The notes beneath the pieces are model-generated. The model saw only the letters and a list, made by a program, of their open reading frames with translations, had not been told where the DNA came from and ran no database searches. The position numbers were made by a program, and so were the translations under genes. This document shows positions 22,418 through 23,996 of a stretch of DNA of 23,996 bases, piece by piece; the first letter of the stretch is position 1; each line of letters begins with the position of its first letter. This DNA comes from Candidatus Jordarchaeia archaeon (GTDB taxonomy: Archaea; Asgardarchaeota; Jordiarchaeia; Jordiarchaeales; Freyrarchaeaceae), in assembly GCA_018383835.1 (NCBI GenBank), contig JAHAWR010000011.1, forward strand, positions 1-23,996, written 5' to 3'.

Positions 22418-23152
22418 ATGGCTGTGGTGTACATGAGCGTTAAGATCCATGTGAAAAAGGAGTGCCGCCTAGAAGGGTGTACGTTCATAACGGGCTTTCA
22501 TAGTGTAATAGGGGAGGCAGGCTACATCGCTATCAGGCATATTGTGAAGAACCTTAACCCTGAAAGGATAGGCGTTGTTGAAACCAAGCTTTTTCCTCCG
22601 TTCGTCTGGTTTAAGGGTGGAGGCCTCGCCCTTCCTTTCGAGCTATTCAAGCATGAGGACTTTGTTATGCTCTTTCCTCGGGTTCTTCCTCATGGAGACG
22701 AGCATAAGGAGTTCGCTTTCGCTATAGCGGATTGGGTGGTGAAAGAGAAGTTCAACAAGGCGATCCTTATAGGAGGGCTTGACAGCAGATTTAGGCAGGG
22801 GAGCGAGCCATTCAGAGTTGTAGCGACAAGAGCGGGGTATCAGGAGGCACTGAAACTTGGCGCCCCCTTCTTAGACGAGGAGCTCGGCGTCTTTGGCCCC
22901 CTCGCTTTAATGCTAGCGTGCTTTGAGCTAGGTGACTTTCCGGCAATAGCTATTCTTCCTTTTGCGGAACGGGGTCGTCCAGACCCTAGAGCGGCAGCGG
23001 TGGCAGTGGAGATTTTGAGGGAGAAGTACGGTTTACCTGTAGAGACCGAACCCCTAATACAGGATGCGAGAGAAATAGAGGCTGAAATAGAAAAAATATT
23101 AAAGCAACAGGAGAGAGAGCTCGGCAGCAGAGAGGAAGGAATGTACATTTAA
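22418..23152 (+). CDS. PAC2-family protein (archaeal proteasome assembly chaperone homologue)
   Basis: This 244-residue protein belongs to the PAC2 family: TFITGFHSVIGEAGYIAIRHIV at the start, AILIGGLDSR in the middle, GVFGPLALMLACFELGDFPAIAILPFAE and DPRAAAVAVEIL later. Archaeal relatives (PbaA/PbaB type) bind or help assemble the 20S proteasome. The protein ends in MYI, which fits the HbYX motif (hydrophobic-Tyr-any residue) used by proteasome activators and PbaB-type chaperones to dock into the alpha ring, after a charged helical tail (EIEAEIEKILKQQERELG). The ATG at 22418 is only about 22 bases after a TATA box, so the ATG at 22433 (MSVKIHVKKE) may be the real start. Confidence 0.88.
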   Translation: MAVVYMSVKIHVKKECRLEGCTFITGFHSVIGEAGYIAIRHIVKNLNPERIGVVETKLFPPFVWFKGGGLALPFELFKHEDFVMLFPRVLPHGDEHKEFAFAIADWVVKEKFNKAILIGGLDSRFRQGSEPFRVVATRAGYQEALKLGAPFLDEELGVFGPLALMLACFELGDFPAIAILPFAERGRPDPRAAAVAVEILREKYGLPVETEPLIQDAREIEAEIEKILKQQERELGSREEGMYI

Positions 23153-23200
23153 AGACTCCTAACTAATTCGGGTGCGTCAAGAACAGTATTTGTTTTCTCT

Positions 23201-23220
23201 CAAAGAAAGAATTTAAATTT
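23201..23220 (+). promoter_or_regulatory. Probable promoter of tRNA-Arg
   Basis: A purine run CAAAGAAAGA followed by ATTTAAATTT forms a BRE/TATA pair. Transcription would start near 23241, some 15 bases before the tRNA 5' end, leaving a short leader that contains GGCGGGT. Confidence 0.55.
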
Positions 23221-23255
23221 CCTTTCTGTCTCTCCTAAACATAGGCGGGTTATAG

Positions 23256-23386
23256 GGGTCTGTAGCCCGGGAAAGGGGGATAAGCCCAGCTAGGACAGGG
23301 CGCCGGCCTTCGGAGGTTGCTTTGGGGAAAGCCGGAGGTCGAGGGTTCAAAACCTGAAGGTGGTGGAACTCCCTCCAGACCCGCCA
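23256..23386 (+). tRNA. tRNA-Arg(TCG) with three introns and an encoded CCA
   Basis: The acceptor GGGTCTG (23256-23262) pairs with CAGACCC (23376-23382), followed by G73 and CCA. The D arm is GCCC-AGCTAGGACA-GGGC (23284-23301), with A20 as expected for Arg. The anticodon arm is CCGGC-CTTCGG...A-GCCGG, anticodon TCG at 23310-23312. The T arm is GAGGG-TTCAAA...T-CCCTC. Three short inserts interrupt it. Intron A (23265-23283, 19 nt) follows about position 9; its ends are ambiguous because AGCCC is repeated. Intron B (23314-23329, 16 nt) is at 37/38. Intron C (23352-23369, 18 nt) is at 59/60 and forms a clean bulge-helix-bulge: TTCA/TGGA, bulges AAA and ACT, outer helix the T stem. Removing all three gives 75 nt plus CCA, with a perfect cloverleaf. 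Confidence 0.92.
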
Positions 23387-23479
23387 TACTATTCACCTAC
23401 GTCTTAGCTACATAACATTTAACTCTATTTTTTTATGTTTCCTTTTTAGCATCTTGATGCGCTAGTGTGGGTGACCGTT

Positions 23480-23992
23480 ATGAGGCTTGGAGGCGCTCTC
23501 AGCGGAAGCGAAATACGAAAACTAATACTGGAACATGGGCTAGTCAAAGAATACGTGAATTTAGATGTCCAGTTGACCTCCAATGGATTTGACTTATCCC
23601 TCAGGGAAGTTCACTCCTTTAATGGTCCCGGTCGTGTCGATTTTTCGAATGTGAACAGGATAATCCCGGACACGGTTAAACTTGAGCCTAAGGGCGGCGC
23701 TTACTTCCTGAAGCCCGGCATGTACAAAGTGGTCTTTAACGAGGTTCTTAATTTACCAAATGACGTGATTGCTCTCGGCTTCCCTAGATCTTCCTTTCTC
23801 AGATGTGGAGCAACAGTGTGCTGCGCAGTTTTCGACGCAGGCTACCATGGGCGAAGCGAGTCCCTAATGATAATAGGTAATCCGCATGGCTTCTTTTTGG
23901 AGAAAAACGCAAGAATAGTCCAGTTAGCCTTCTTCAGACTCGAGGAGCCCTCCGAAGGGTATAGGGGGCAATATCTTGGCGAGAACCTTTAA
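23480..23992 (+). CDS. dCTP deaminase/dUTPase-family enzyme
   Basis: This protein of about 170 residues has the trimeric dUTPase-fold signatures: LTSNGFDLSLREVH, the PGMYKVVFNEVLNLPNDV strand pair, FPRSSFLRCGATV (the phosphate-contacting RSS motif) and AVFDAGYHGRSESLMI (active-site region), then KNARIVQLAF. It is in the archaeal dCTP deaminase/dUTP diphosphatase group; which reaction it favours cannot be settled by eye. The frame is open from GTG 23465, but the ATG at 23480 is preferred, as GGGTGA lies 5 bases before it and MRLGGALSGSEIRKLI is a typical start. The stop TAA at 23990-23992 falls inside the window, so the gene is complete. Confidence 0.9.
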   Translation: MRLGGALSGSEIRKLILEHGLVKEYVNLDVQLTSNGFDLSLREVHSFNGPGRVDFSNVNRIIPDTVKLEPKGGAYFLKPGMYKVVFNEVLNLPNDVIALGFPRSSFLRCGATVCCAVFDAGYHGRSESLMIIGNPHGFFLEKNARIVQLAFFRLEEPSEGYRGQYLGENL

Positions 23993-23996
23993 TTAC

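Noticed and set aside
23244..23385. A 10-bp acceptor stem for tRNA-Arg, made of GGCGGG plus TCTG
   Set aside because: It would need an extra intron inside the acceptor stem, whereas GGGTCTG/CAGACCC with G73-CCA directly gives a normal 7-bp stem next to a correct T stem.

Overview
The window is from an archaeon, most likely a thermophilic member of the Thermoproteota/TACK group. The support is gene content: archaeal-type uS12 and uS7, eL33, a tRNA-splicing endonuclease, a type II methionine aminopeptidase, a GPN-loop GTPase, a PAC2-type proteasome chaperone homologue, a coenzyme F420 ligase, TATA/BRE-like promoters, many GTG/TTG starts, and two tRNA genes carrying several small introns each. 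Heavily intron-loaded tRNAs and DUF1512 proteins are known mainly from Thermoproteales/Thermofilales-like lineages, but the genus cannot be fixed from this window alone.

Layout. (1) 1-1354: the right part of a decaying IS607-type element, with the tail of the serine recombinase tnpA and a tnpB broken by three frameshifts, lying against the 3' end of cofE. (2) 1355-3702, minus strand: a likely operon of eL33, GPN-loop GTPase, degenerate PIN-domain protein and cofE. The 3' end of the GTPase gene has been altered by a perfect 84-bp direct duplication. (3) 3863-6679, plus strand: a PhoU/DUF47-like protein followed by endA, then a small membrane protein on the minus strand, then map. (4) 6651-8202, minus strand: a DUF1512 membrane-anchored protein followed by a membrane protein with a zinc ribbon. 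(5) 8321-8503, minus strand: tRNA-Tyr(GTA) with a canonical anticodon-loop intron and a second insert in the variable region. (6) 8622-9737: a TOBE-type ABC ATPase that stands alone. (7) 9769-13477: a DrrAB-type ABC-2 exporter, divergently transcribed from a PadR-like regulator that overlaps a second DUF1512 gene. A PadR-like inverted repeat sits between the two units. (8) 13535-16206: 6-phospho-3-hexuloisomerase, an OsmC-like protein, a YkgJ-type cysteine-cluster protein and a GalE-like epimerase. (9) 16262-19223, minus strand: a binding protein and two permeases of an ABC importer with no ATPase beside them; the lone ATPase at 8622 is the natural candidate partner. (10) 19415-22147, minus strand: uS12, uS7 and a PIN-PilT-like ATPase. 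(11) 22418-23992, plus strand: a PAC2 protein ending in an HbYX motif, tRNA-Arg(TCG) with three introns, and a dCTP deaminase/dUTPase-family enzyme.

Most of the window is ordinary archaeal housekeeping. The parts that stand out are the multi-intron tRNAs together with the endonuclease gene that would process them; the two DUF1512 paralogues, one locked to a PadR regulator beside a drug-type exporter; the recent-looking tandem duplication in the GTPase gene; and several palindromic sites between genes. All calls come from reading the sequence and recalling protein families; no database search was run.
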